Shown one piece after another: positions 47,215 through 55,747 of a stretch of DNA of 64,000 nt. The stretch covers positions 62,001 through 126,000 of the forward strand of contig NZ_JAHKRA010000005.1 of assembly GCF_019345525.1 (NCBI RefSeq), in the 5' to 3' direction. A program made the position numbers and the translations under genes. The first letter of the stretch is position 1, and each line of letters opens with the position of its first letter. This DNA comes from Flavobacterium sp. NKUCC04_CG (GTDB lineage Bacteria; Bacteroidota; Bacteroidia; Flavobacteriales; Flavobacteriaceae). The notes beneath the pieces are model-generated. The model searched no databases, had not been told where the DNA came from, and was given only the letters and a program-made list of their open reading frames with translations.

Positions 47215-48417
47215 ATGAAAAAATTTTTCTTCTATATGATAATCGGATTTTTTCCGCTTATTGTACTTGGACAAGTAGATCAGATGCAAAAGCAGACGGA
47301 TCTAGGGAATTTTATTATTACGGATTCCGCCAAATCGTTAATTCCCGTTTCAAAGCAGTCGCTTTTGAGGGACGTAGATGTCATTTTTAATACGCGGATG
47401 GCTTTTAATAGTTCTTTTACCGATGGTAGTCATATGGTTTCAAAATTTAATGCCGATCAGTTTCGGTTTGAAATCAAAGGTAAAATCCACGATAGGGTGT
47501 ATTTCAGGTTTCGAAATCGATATACTAGAGAACAACTTCCAGGAGATCTAGATAATATCAGTAGGTCCGTGGATTTGGCTTTTATAAAAGTTGATTTGTC
47601 ACCAAGAACAAATATATCCGTTGGAAAACTATGCGCTGATTGGGGTGGATACGAATTTGATCTCAATCCAATTGATATCATTACATACAATGATATCATC
47701 GAATATGCCGATAACTTTTTAGTAGGTGCGGGAATATCACATACATTGGCAGATGGGAAAAATTCATTTTCCTTTCAGGTATTGAATTCGAGAACCAAAA
47801 GTTATGAAGAGCAATATGGAGCCAGTGCACCACCCAATATTACGGCTTCTAAATTTCCATTAGCAGCAGTGGGGAACTGGCGAGGTAGTTTTTTTGACGG
47901 TAAATTTGAAACGACCTATAGTTACAGTTTCTTTAATGAAGCCAAGAATACCAATATGAACTATTTTGCATTGGGAAATAAGTATAAAGCCAAAAATTTC
48001 GTTTTGTATTACGATTTCCAATATCGCGATGAAGCGCTTGATCGTTTGGGGATTGCATCTGATATTGTAAACTCACAATATCCTTATGCTACACAAAAAA
48101 CGAAATATATAGCCAATTGGCTCAGAGCGGAGTATCTCGTAACACCTAAGATTAATGTTCTCTTAACGGCTATGAATGCAACGCATTCGTGGAATGATAA
48201 TCCAGATGCCAACGCGAGTTCAAAATTGTCAACGAGTTACGGTCTTATCCCAATGGTGGAATACATGCCTTTTAAAGATATGAATATCCGCTTTTATATT
48301 GCCTATACAGCTCGTAAGTACGATTATACCAAATATGCTGAAACTGCCTTTGGTGTTAAAGATTATACTACCGGCTTTTTGGGTATCGGATTTATCGCTC
48401 CATTGTTAGTATTATAA
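47215..48417 (+). CDS. Outer-membrane porin (phosphate-selective porin-like fold)
   Basis: 400 residues. Signal peptide ends PLIVLGQ; the rest alternates beta-strand-like segments (DQFRFEIKGKIHDRVYFRFR, ISVGKLCADWGGYEFDLNP, FVLYYDFQYRDEALDR, NIRFYIAYTARKYDYTKY) and closes with a hydrophobic strand, GFLGIGFIAPLLVL. This matches OprP/O-like barrels of the OmpA-unrelated porin group. Position as the last gene of the Asn/Asp locus suggests it lets asparagine, aspartate or other dicarboxylates through the outer membrane. Specificity is inferred. Followed by a strong terminator. Confidence 0.8.
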   Translation: MKKFFFYMIIGFFPLIVLGQVDQMQKQTDLGNFIITDSAKSLIPVSKQSLLRDVDVIFNTRMAFNSSFTDGSHMVSKFNADQFRFEIKGKIHDRVYFRFRNRYTREQLPGDLDNISRSVDLAFIKVDLSPRTNISVGKLCADWGGYEFDLNPIDIITYNDIIEYADNFLVGAGISHTLADGKNSFSFQVLNSRTKSYEEQYGASAPPNITASKFPLAAVGNWRGSFFDGKFETTYSYSFFNEAKNTNMNYFALGNKYKAKNFVLYYDFQYRDEALDRLGIASDIVNSQYPYATQKTKYIANWLRAEYLVTPKINVLLTAMNATHSWNDNPDANASSKLSTSYGLIPMVEYMPFKDMNIRFYIAYTARKYDYTKYAETAFGVKDYTTGFLGIGFIAPLLVL

Positions 48418-48453
48418 TATATTGTTTTACTAATTATATTGTGCAGAAATATG

Positions 48454-48490
48454 AAACGAGGCTGTCTTTATGAGACAGCCTCGTTTTGTT
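48454..48490 (+). terminator. Terminator after the porin gene
   Basis: AAACGAGGCTGTC pairs with GACAGCCTCGTTT around a TTTATGA loop, then TGTTT. A 13-bp stem sharing its core with the terminator at 14652. Confidence 0.92.
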
Positions 48491-49094
48491 TATTAAAAGC
48501 TGCCTTTTAAGCATTATTTTTTTGATCAGTAAAGAACAGGCTCTATTTTAATTCCACAGCTTACACGGCTTGCTTGTACTTACAAATTACAACAAATAGG
48601 TTACAATACTCACCCTAATCTTGATAAACGTCTTTTTAAAAAAAACTTTTAGAGGTGTTTTTTTACGTTCTATAGGTAGTTAGGCTATGTAGATGTTAGC
48701 TATTTTTGTTGCATTAATTAATATAATTTTCTGAGCAGGTAATTATATAGGGAAGGATTGATTTTATTTACTGTTTTCTCTAAGTGTTGAGGCGATGATG
48801 TTACAGCATCGTTAATAGATAGGTTTTTATAAGGTTTAATTAAAGTATTTATAGAGGTGGTTTACGCTGTCGTATGCATGTTTATACTTAGATTTTGGAC
48901 CAATTGTTCTTCGTATTATACTTGTTTGATTGTTAATTCCCAAAAGCAGCTTATTTTAAACACGCTGTGGTTCTAATTGTAATATTCGTGCAAAGGCGTT
49001 TTTATATATGAATTTCATTTGTACACAAATTGAAACTGCAAGGCGGGCTGTTTTTTGGTAAATTTTCAATTATGGAATAAAATCTGACTGTTTT
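48491..49094. other. Intergenic, nothing recognised
   Basis: 600 bp of AT-rich DNA without a supported open frame, promoter pair or hairpin. It marks the change from the aspartate locus to the accessory block. Confidence 0.6.
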
Positions 49095-49736
49095 ATGCTC
49101 GATGCTACTATTGTTTTAAATAGACTTAAATTATACTTAAACGTTAAAACTGACGTACAGTTGTCTACGCTCTTAAATGTTAAACCCAATACGATAACTT
49201 CTTGGAAAAAGAGAAATAGTTTGCAGTTTGAATCTATTATTGATATCTGTGAGCTCAATCAAGTCGATTTAAACGAACTTTTCTATGGAATCAACAAATT
49301 GAGAATCGCACATAGTGAAGTGGACGGAGAGGATAAAAATGGGGTTAAAATGATTACTTCAGATTTACAGTTTCAATATTTATTGGAATCTAAAATCATC
49401 ATGCCTAATTTGACTCCCTATTATTTCCCATTTTTAGAAAAATGTGAAATTGCCTTTCAAGTAATTACTGAAAATATGGCACCAACTATCGGCGTTAGTA
49501 GTTTTGTAATTTGCCAAAAAGTGGCTATGGAACATTTGGTTGAAGGCAGAATTTACGTATTGGTAAAAAATAAAAAAGGCATTTTTATAATGCGATTTAA
49601 AACGCTTGTCAATGAATATGAATTGGCATTTACCAACGACAACTCAGCCTTTAAAGACAAAATTGTCAAAACCGATCGAATCAGAGAATTTTGGGAGGTA
49701 AAAGGAACTTTTTCTACCAATAGAATTTCTCTGTGA
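49095..49736 (+). CDS. CI/LexA-like regulator with altered S24 peptidase site
   Basis: 213 residues. Residues about 15-63 form a helix-turn-helix (TDVQLSTLLNVKPNTITSWKKR, then SIIDICELNQVDLNELFYG), like phage CI-type repressors of Bacteroidota. The C-terminal half (about 115-205) has the S24 fold shape (FQVITENMAPTIGVSSFVIC, then EGRIYVLVKNKKGIFIMRF). At the place of the catalytic Ser (GDSMxPT) it has ENMAPT, so residues 126-128 lack serine and self-cleavage seems impossible. It may be a stable repressor or respond to a ligand. No phage genes adjoin. Confidence 0.78.
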   Translation: MLDATIVLNRLKLYLNVKTDVQLSTLLNVKPNTITSWKKRNSLQFESIIDICELNQVDLNELFYGINKLRIAHSEVDGEDKNGVKMITSDLQFQYLLESKIIMPNLTPYYFPFLEKCEIAFQVITENMAPTIGVSSFVICQKVAMEHLVEGRIYVLVKNKKGIFIMRFKTLVNEYELAFTNDNSAFKDKIVKTDRIREFWEVKGTFSTNRISL

Positions 49737-50177
49737 CCATAAAGCTTAACATTACACTTGTTGATCGACGAAGGGGTAATGGGAACTGTTGTCAATGATT
49801 TTGAAGTTTTTGTTGCCTATTATTTTCCTCATATCTTTTAATGCTTTGCTGAAAATATTCCGTATTGCCTTCCATAGACTGCATATAAGGGTGCTTTCTT
49901 TTTAATCGTTATCAAAATGGGGTAGTTTCAATATTATTTTTGTTTTTATATCTATGCTAAGCATCCTCGTTAAGTACAAAGCGGTTGAATTTACAGCAAC
50001 ATCTAAATTGTCTTTGGTGGCAATAATTTAGTTGCTTATTTTTTACAAAAAAATGTATGTGAGGGCAAAAGTAGGTACGATTTTTAAACTTTTTTACTCA
50101 ATGAAACCCTAATACTTTGTAGTTAAAAATTATTTTCGGTTATGGTTTTCTTTACGCAGCTTTTAAGGTGGTTTTCG
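49737..50177. other. Intergenic with a possible gene remnant
   Basis: 440 bp. On the minus strand about 49786-49890 encodes KRKHPYMQSMEGNTEYFQQS and a further charged 16 residues before a stop, which looks more like coding sequence than chance, but it lacks a proper start and is too short to assign. Nothing else seen. Confidence 0.35.
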
Positions 50178-50720
50178 TTAAGGTTTTGCATTAAGCCATT
50201 CACTCTTATTTAATTCAAACCAATTGTGTTCCGTTCCTTCATAATCAAACGTTTCTATGAATTTTAAACCGCTTTTTAGCAAAACGTTTTTGGAACCTTT
50301 ATTGTCGATGTGGCAAATGGCGTAAATTTTTTCTGTTTGCAAGTTTTCAAAAGCATATTGAACTAGCGCAACAGTGGTTTCTGTAGCAAGTCCCTTTCCC
50401 CAATATCTTTCAATAAAACGGTATCCAATTTCATAAAAATTATGATGATTATTCATCGGTTCTTTGATAAGTTTAATACCGGACCAACCTATAAATTCGC
50501 CTGTCTCTTTGTCAATTACCGCCCAACGTCCAACGCCGTTTTCTTTGTATTGTTGTTGTACGAATTCAATGTATTTTGCCGCTTCATCGCGAGTGCTTAT
50601 GGGATTATTTCCCAAATAGGTATGAACAGCAGCATTACTATCCAATTCAAATAATCCTTTTTCATCACTGGCTACCATCTCTCTTAAAAATAGTCTTTCG
50701 GTTTCAATCTTGATATTCAT
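50178..50720 (-). CDS. GNAT acetyltransferase, RimJ/RimL type
   Basis: 180 residues. IETERLFLREMVASDEKGLFEL opens the fold; EIGYRFIERYWGKGLATETTVA holds the acetyl-CoA loop (about 104-125); NKGSKNVLLKSGLKFI is the C-terminal signature. The start at 50720 is preceded by AT-rich DNA. The target is unknown; related enzymes acetylate ribosomal proteins or small amines. Confidence 0.85.
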   Translation of the reverse strand: MNIKIETERLFLREMVASDEKGLFELDSNAAVHTYLGNNPISTRDEAAKYIEFVQQQYKENGVGRWAVIDKETGEFIGWSGIKLIKEPMNNHHNFYEIGYRFIERYWGKGLATETTVALVQYAFENLQTEKIYAICHIDNKGSKNVLLKSGLKFIETFDYEGTEHNWFELNKSEWLNAKP

Positions 50721-50885
50721 GTTTGTTTAAGGTTTTTCTTTTTTATTGAAAGTTTTTCTTTTCGAGTAGGGTTCACGAAATGGGCTATCTCGGTTCGGCA
50801 GCATGATCAAGTGTCGGTTAAATTGAACGGAAAGTTCCATTTGGCAAATACGTATCCAACCTTGCGGGCCAGTAGCTAAATTAAA

Positions 50886-50914
50886 TAAAAAAAGCCAATG
50901 CACATTGCATCGGC
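50886..50914 (-). terminator. Terminator of the small membrane-protein gene
   Basis: Minus strand: GCCGATGC, loop AATGT, GCATTGGC, then TTTTTTTATTT. One mismatch in an 8-bp stem. About 85 nt beyond the stop at 50999, it supports transcription of that small gene. Confidence 0.75.
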
Positions 50915-50998
50915 GGTATCGTATATAGAAAGTTTGAAGATTTGTAAACCCCGAAATTTTGACGAACTGCTAGTTAGGTGCCGTTTTTACTTCTTGCC

Positions 50999-51178
50999 TT
51001 ATTGACTCTTCTTTTTAAACGTCAGAAAAACACAAAGGATAAACGTAACCAGGTAAAGTATTCCTAAGGCGGTTTTCTTAAATGTATAAGTATTAAAGTC
51101 AAATTCTTTTAACAGTGCTAATCCTATAGGAAATGCAAGTATTGCGAAAACTAAATTAAAGCCAATTTTATTTTTCAT
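50999..51178 (-). CDS. Small two-helix membrane protein
   Basis: 59 residues, found by eye. It begins MKNKIGFNLVFAILAFPIGLA, has a hydrophilic middle (KEFDFNTYTFKKT) and a second helix LGILYLVTFILCVFLTF before the basic end KKKSQ. The two-span, basic-end layout and a downstream terminator support a real gene. Starts 3 bp after the stop of the truncated membrane-protein remnant upstream, so the two were probably an operon. Function unknown. Confidence 0.68.
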   Translation of the reverse strand: MKNKIGFNLVFAILAFPIGLALLKEFDFNTYTFKKTALGILYLVTFILCVFLTFKKKSQ

Positions 51179-51181
51179 TTT

Positions 51182-51334
51182 TTAATGTTGTAAAATTAAG
51201 TCTGTAATGGTTCCGATTACCATCACTACAATCATAAATGTAAACATTCCTAATAAATATGCAAACACAGCTTTTATATAATTGAATATTTTTCTTTGAT
51301 CGTAAAATTGTTCAATAGCCCAAGGAGCTAGCGG
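51182..51334 (-). pseudogene. 5'-truncated membrane protein remnant
   Basis: The open frame has no start codon: it runs from a stop at 51335-51337 through PLAPWAIEQFYDQRKIFNYI and the hydrophobic AVFAYLLGMFTFMIVVMVIG to a stop at 51182. About 50 residues of a family-like C-terminus remain; the 5' part is not found upstream. It ends 3 bp before the small membrane gene. Translation from an internal GTG would give only 28 residues. Confidence 0.5.
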
Positions 51335-51450
51335 TTACTTTTATGGGGAAGTAGCTGGATTTGGATTCTTTTTGGTAAAAAATAGAATTTATACTTTTAA
51401 AAGTTTTTTATATTAGGCAACACAAGAATACGGCAAACTCTATAAATAAC

Positions 51451-51488
51451 AAAAACCCGATAGCTTGATAAAATCAGGGGCTATCGGG
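51451..51488 (-). terminator. Orphan hairpin terminator
   Basis: CCCGATAGC (51456-51464) and GCTATCGGG (51480-51488) form a perfect 9-bp stem, followed on the minus strand by TTTTTG. No minus-strand gene lies just upstream, so it may be left from a lost gene. Confidence 0.65.
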
Positions 51489-51563
51489 AATAGTATAATA
51501 CAAATGTAATAATTTTTTTATAAAAGTCTAGTTTTAAATGAAATATATTGATTTTGAAATATT

Positions 51564-52223
51564 ATGTCGCCGGCGAGAATGAGTCGATACCTACAAGCTA
51601 CTGGTTTTGATACAAGAAAAGCAATGACTTTGTATCGAAAGAATTTAAAATTGTCACAAGAAATGTTTACACTTATTAGCTGTTTTGAAATTGCATTACG
51701 CAATAAAATAAATGATCAATATATGGAGCAACACGGTAAGGATTGGCTCCAAGACAGTGTTTCTCATAATGGTTTTTTCAATACTGAAAAATGTAAGAGA
51801 ACGAAATCAATAGTTGTAAAACTCTTAAATAGTAGAGATATAAATTCGCATACCAAGCTTTTGGCATCACTAGATTTTGGGTTTTGGAGATATCTTTTTG
51901 CACAACCGCAGTTTTACGCAGGGGGACAATGCTTGTTAAAGGTTTTTCCGCTCAAGCCTAGGAGTAGTGCGTCTATACAATTTAATCAGAGTTTTATATT
52001 CAATAAGTTAAAATCGATAAACGATTTGCGCAATAGAATTGCACATCATGAACCAATCTGTTTTAAGCCTTTTTTGCCAATGATTTGTACTAAAAATAGT
52101 GTAGAGCATTATAATCTAATTATTGAATTGTTTAGATGGATGGATATTGATGAAAGTGGTTTTCTATATGGATTGGATCATGTCCTGAGCTTATGTGATG
52201 AGATCAATAATTACCGACTCTAA
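51564..52223 (+). CDS. Abi-family protein with HEPN-type RNase motif
   Basis: 219 residues of the Abi_2 (AbiD/AbiF-like) family: ARMSRYLQATGFDTRKAMTLY, LKLSQEMFTLISCFEIALRN (about 28-47) and SINDLRNRIAHHEPICF (about 151-167). The last block contains R156-x4-H161, the RxxxxH motif of HEPN ribonucleases, so it may cut RNA during phage attack or act as a toxin. No antitoxin partner is obvious next to it. The preceding 27 bp (51538-51564) encode MKYIDFEIL in another frame, which resembles the missing N-terminus of the family, so a 2-bp frameshift near the start is possible; the call uses the ATG that fits the intact frame. Confidence 0.82.
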   Translation: MSPARMSRYLQATGFDTRKAMTLYRKNLKLSQEMFTLISCFEIALRNKINDQYMEQHGKDWLQDSVSHNGFFNTEKCKRTKSIVVKLLNSRDINSHTKLLASLDFGFWRYLFAQPQFYAGGQCLLKVFPLKPRSSASIQFNQSFIFNKLKSINDLRNRIAHHEPICFKPFLPMICTKNSVEHYNLIIELFRWMDIDESGFLYGLDHVLSLCDEINNYRL

Positions 52224-52386
52224 TTATCATTCATGGTTTAGTTCTTTTTAAAGGCATTATAACCGTAAGGAGCTCCGGGAAATTGGCGATTCTAATCACA
52301 AAGTACCAACTTCAAACTTAGGAGATAGTTTTATATGAAGCACTAATCTGCCACTTTTGCCAAATACTTGTCTGTAATTTTAGCGC

Positions 52387-52418
52387 AAAAAAAGCCTAAC
52401 CGAAGGTTAAGCTTTTTT
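52387..52418. terminator. Bidirectional terminator
   Basis: AAAAAAAGCCTAACC, loop GAA, GGTTAAGCTTTTTT with one mismatch. It lies between the converging Abi-family gene and the Xre regulator gene and could serve both. Confidence 0.8.
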
Positions 52419-52436
52419 ATATAGTCATAAAGATTC

Positions 52437-52850
52437 TTATTTGTTTTGAATGAGCTTTTCTAAGCGTAACATCATTTCGTCTTTTTCCTTAAGCATGCGC
52501 TCGTATAGGGCGATTTTTTCATTGTGAAGTTCGATAATTTTGTCTACTGGATTAATTGTGGAGTTATTGAAAATAGAAGCAGGTTGCGCACAGTTATCAA
52601 AAGTATTGTTAGAAATTATATTTATTACAGTTTCTTCATCAAAATTTTCAATGGCTTCAACGGGTATTTTTAGTATTCGGGCTACTTGTTCCAAAATAGA
52701 GTTGTCAATCGTTTCTTTTTGTTCGAGTAGGGATATCTTTTGTTGGTTCCAATCGTCGCCCAATTCAAAGGCCAAGGCATCTTGTTTGATACTTAGCATT
52801 TCACGGAAACGTTTGATGTTGCGACCTTGATGTATTTTGTTGTTTGCCAT
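52437..52850 (-). CDS. Xre-family regulator with C-terminal coiled coil
   Basis: 137 residues. HTH_3 domain (about 10-68): GRNIKRFREMLSIKQDALAF, then NQQKISLLEQKETIDNSILE and VARILKIPVEAIENF. A linker follows, and the C-terminal 40 residues (VDKIIELHNEKIALYERMLK, then EKDEMMLRLEKLIQ) form a coiled coil, likely for dimerisation. A decayed paralogue with the same C-terminus lies at 55323-55590. The type is frequent and multi-copy in Flavobacteria; targets unknown. Confidence 0.85.
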   Translation of the reverse strand: MANNKIHQGRNIKRFREMLSIKQDALAFELGDDWNQQKISLLEQKETIDNSILEQVARILKIPVEAIENFDEETVINIISNNTFDNCAQPASIFNNSTINPVDKIIELHNEKIALYERMLKEKDEMMLRLEKLIQNK

Positions 52851-52870
52851 AACTCTGTGTATTGTATGTT

Positions 52871-52878
52871 CAAATATA
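52871..52878 (-). promoter_or_regulatory. -7 promoter element of the Xre regulator gene
   Basis: Minus-strand TATATTTG is a perfect TAnnTTTG box, 20 bp before the start codon. Only TTTT is found about 15-20 bp upstream in place of TTTG. Confidence 0.45.
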
Positions 52879-52994
52879 GGATTTTTAATTAAAAAATCAG
52901 CAGTAAGCGTATTTGTTTCTTCACTCGGATTATGCTTCTTTGGTGCTATAATGAGTATCTAGCTTACCGTTTATATAAAGTTGTTTGTATCGCG

Positions 52995-54107
52995 TTATTT
53001 TAAATATTGAGTAAATAGATTGATTGCTTCCGTTTTAACTCCTTCGTAGTTGTAATCTTCATTAAAACCTAAACCAGAATTAATATGAGTAGCACCTTGA
53101 TTAGCACAGAGTAAATATTTTGAGCCTCCCAATTCCACTGAAATTGGAGAAAATTCAGTTTGAACTCGCAACATTGTTTTTTCACTTTTGTCGTTTACAT
53201 AAAATAAGTGTTTGTTGTAAATCTTACCTTTATTTTCATTCTCATAACGCTCAAAAACCAATACTTTATAACCTTTCCATTCGAATTGATCAATACAAAA
53301 CATGTCTTCTAGATTTGTTTCTTTTAATTCTCCCTTTCGATGTGCCTCATACAAGGTCTTTTTCAAAGCAACTGCCTTATCGTAGGTTTTATTGTGATAA
53401 TAGATCTGGATTAGCTTGGCGTAAGAGTGATAGTCATTTGGTGAAATTTCAATGATTTCCTTGAAAATGGGTTCTGCTTTATCTAAGTTCTTCTGTAATG
53501 ATTCCAGTAAACCAATATTAAACAATGTGTCTACATAATACTCTGATTCGGATGTCATTTTTTCTTTTGCCTGATAAAAGGCTTTTAAGGCAGTTACATC
53601 ATCTTTTAAACTTGAATAAGCTTGGCCCAACATATAGTAGGAGCGATCAGGACAATTGGGGAGTTTAGTTGCTTTGGTGTATGATTCTGCGGCTTTTATA
53701 TAGTTTTTTTGCATTGTATAAGAATCACCAAGACCGGTATAGAATTTTTCATCATTTGGGTTTAATAGAATTGCCTTTTCAAAATTAGTTATAGCTTCCT
53801 CATAGTTACTTAAATAGTTTAATGTGGATGCTTTTATAAAATAAGACGCCGGATCCTGATTGTCGAGCTGGATTGATAAATCCATGAATTTTAAACAATC
53901 AGTATCATTTTCTAACATAAAAAAAGCTTGCCCGATGTAGTATAGCGATTTGGCTGAAAGTTTATCGTAGTTATTAGCGTATTCAGCTACAATAATATCG
54001 TAATTATTAGATTCAGTGAGTTTTTTTAATTTATCAAGTTCTATGTCCTGAGCGTTAACGCAAATTATAGAAAAAAGTAATAGAATAGTAGTTGTTATGA
54101 GTTTCAT
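52995..54107 (-). CDS. Secreted tetratricopeptide-repeat protein
   Basis: 370 residues: signal peptide (MKLITTTILLLFSIICVNAQ), then about six TPR units (about 55-250), e.g. AKSLYYIGQAFFMLENDTDC, EEAITNFEKAILLNPNDEKF, IKAAESYTKATKLPNCPDRS and DKAEPIFKEIIEISPNDYHS. The last 120 residues form a beta-rich domain (WKGYKVLVFERYENENKGKI, KSEKTMLRVQTEFSPISVEL) of no known family. Probably a periplasmic protein-interaction factor. Stands alone. Confidence 0.8.
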   Translation of the reverse strand: MKLITTTILLLFSIICVNAQDIELDKLKKLTESNNYDIIVAEYANNYDKLSAKSLYYIGQAFFMLENDTDCLKFMDLSIQLDNQDPASYFIKASTLNYLSNYEEAITNFEKAILLNPNDEKFYTGLGDSYTMQKNYIKAAESYTKATKLPNCPDRSYYMLGQAYSSLKDDVTALKAFYQAKEKMTSESEYYVDTLFNIGLLESLQKNLDKAEPIFKEIIEISPNDYHSYAKLIQIYYHNKTYDKAVALKKTLYEAHRKGELKETNLEDMFCIDQFEWKGYKVLVFERYENENKGKIYNKHLFYVNDKSEKTMLRVQTEFSPISVELGGSKYLLCANQGATHINSGLGFNEDYNYEGVKTEAINLFTQYLK

Positions 54108-54738
54108 TAGTGTTTATTTTGGTGACTAGAAATTGCTGAAGGAAATTGAAGTACCATTCTTTCAGCCCTTTTGATTTTCTCTAAAATTGTTTTTTATTGA
54201 CGAAAATATAAAAAAATTCAGTAAAGCATATTTTTATCTTAGCTAAATATGTTATTAATGAACTAACTATTTATTTTGAAAAGTTTATTCTACCTTAAAA
54301 TCTTTTTTCTTAAGTATAAGTACATTGCGAGCGTTCTTCTCTTCCAAGAGTTTGATGTCTCTTTCAATCGAAATTAATTCGAATTTATTAATCATGGCAA
54401 TACGAGTGCCTTTTCGTATTCTGCATTGGTGATATCAAAATAATATGCTCCGTTTTCCAATTCAAAATGATCAGTTTTGAACAATTTTATTGAAGTTGAT
54501 AAACGATTTCATGAATTGTTATGGAAATAAGTGTTTGCTATAACGATTTTTTTTTGTGTATAGCATGTTTAGGACAAGACAATTATCGAGCTTTGTAGGA
54601 ATCGACACCTGTTTGTGAGTCTTGTTGTACAGCATGGGATAATACAAAAACATTTTCAACTATTATGAAATAGAATTTGATTATTTTTGCAAATGAATTA
54701 TGTACTTTTTATAAATAGTTACTATAACAATAAAATAA
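54108..54738. other. Intergenic with scattered remnants of a small gene
   Basis: On the minus strand, KTDHFELENGAYYFDITNAE runs to a TGA that overlaps an ATG (ATGA, 54395-54392). From that ATG a 36-residue frame (54285-54395), with INKFELISIERDIKLLEEKN, follows. Upstream frames are broken. The coding-like text suggests a degraded operon; no family recognised. Confidence 0.4.
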
Positions 54739-55236
54739 ATGAAATCTGAAATTTGTACTTGCCAAGGCTTAAATAGTAATTGTAAAAAATGTTTTGGAAG
54801 TGGATTTGTTTCTACTAAATCTGCGATTAAATCTGCAGACAACAAAAACGGGAAGAAAAAACAGCCATTTGAATCGTTTTCTTCTGAAGATTTAGGTCTT
54901 TTATCAAAAACGGAGGTTGAAGAAATTGCGATTAGAATCATTGGAGGTTTAGACCTAAAATCAAAAAAACAAATGCAAATTTTAAACTCGATTCCCTTTA
55001 AAACCAATACTTTTAGGAGAGATTTTGGCGATAAATTCGAATTACTGGGTGCACTAGAAGTTGAAAAACAACATTTAAGAAATGAACTTTTGATTATTGA
55101 TCAAGAAATTATGCTGAAAAATTACAAAAGTAATTTCAGGTTTAAACATTTTTTATCAGATAAAGATGTGGACGTTACATCGAATCGACAGCTAAAAGAA
55201 TTAATTCGTGAATATAAAAAATTGAAAAACAGCTAA
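54739..55236 (+). CDS. Hypothetical protein with N-terminal zinc-knuckle-like cysteines
   Basis: 165 residues. The N-terminus EICTCQGLNSNCKKCFGSGF (about 4-23) has C-x-C-x6-C-x2-C followed by GSG, like half of a DnaJ/RanBP-type zinc ribbon. After a basic linker (about 30-42) comes an all-helical domain, including KTEVEEIAIRIIGGLDL and VEKQHLRNELLIIDQEI. No family recognised. A terminator follows 22 nt after the stop. A zinc-binding regulatory or nucleic-acid-associated role is a guess. Confidence 0.65.
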   Translation: MKSEICTCQGLNSNCKKCFGSGFVSTKSAIKSADNKNGKKKQPFESFSSEDLGLLSKTEVEEIAIRIIGGLDLKSKKQMQILNSIPFKTNTFRRDFGDKFELLGALEVEKQHLRNELLIIDQEIMLKNYKSNFRFKHFLSDKDVDVTSNRQLKELIREYKKLKNS

Positions 55237-55258
55237 AGCATTTATGAAACTGTAATTT

Positions 55259-55293
55259 AAAAAACACATAATGCTGATGTTTTATGTGTTTTT
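55259..55293 (+). terminator. Terminator after the cysteine-motif protein
   Basis: AAAAACACATAA pairs with TTATGTGTTTTT around a loop of about 10 nt, ending in a T run. Confidence 0.75.
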
Positions 55294-55322
55294 ATGGAGT
55301 AGGAAATAAATAATTACTTCTG

Positions 55323-55590
55323 TTAAAAAAGAGATTCTAATCTCAACATCATTTCGTTTTTTTCTGTAAGCATGCGCTCGTAGAGGGCAATTTTCTCTTG
55401 GTGAAGTTGTAGGATGGTTTCAATGGGATTGAAAGTAGGGTAGTTGTTATAAACAAATCCTGTAAAATTGTCACTATTTGTAAATGTATTTGCTATAATG
55501 TTTACGGTTTGTTCTTCGTGAAGTTTTTAAAGGCTTTTAAGGGCACTTTGTTGTATTAAAATGCTTTCTATGGCTGTGATCTAAAGTGGG
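55323..55590 (-). pseudogene. Decayed paralogue of the Xre regulator
   Basis: The minus strand from about 55590 to the stop at 55323 encodes IESILIQQS, PLKAFKNF in one frame and HEEQTVNIIANTF, then PIETILQLHQEKIALYERML and TEKNEMMLRLESLF in another. These align along their whole length with residues about 42-135 of the intact Xre protein at 52437-52850, which has NSILEQ, PVEAIENF, DEETVINIISNNTF and IELHNEKIALYERMLKEK. One missing base near 55528 breaks the frame, and the helix-turn-helix part is gone. So a second copy existed here and was lost. Confidence 0.78.
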
Positions 55591-55747
55591 GTGTTATTGA
55601 ATTATATGTGCTCGAGTTTAGATATTCATTCGTTAAACTTAAGGCATTTTTGTCTGATGATTGGCTTTTGCGGAATTTATCCTAAAATTTTAATTCTGCC
55701 TCAAATCCGCAATTTTGCAAAACAGGTGTTATCTGTAGTCGCAATTT

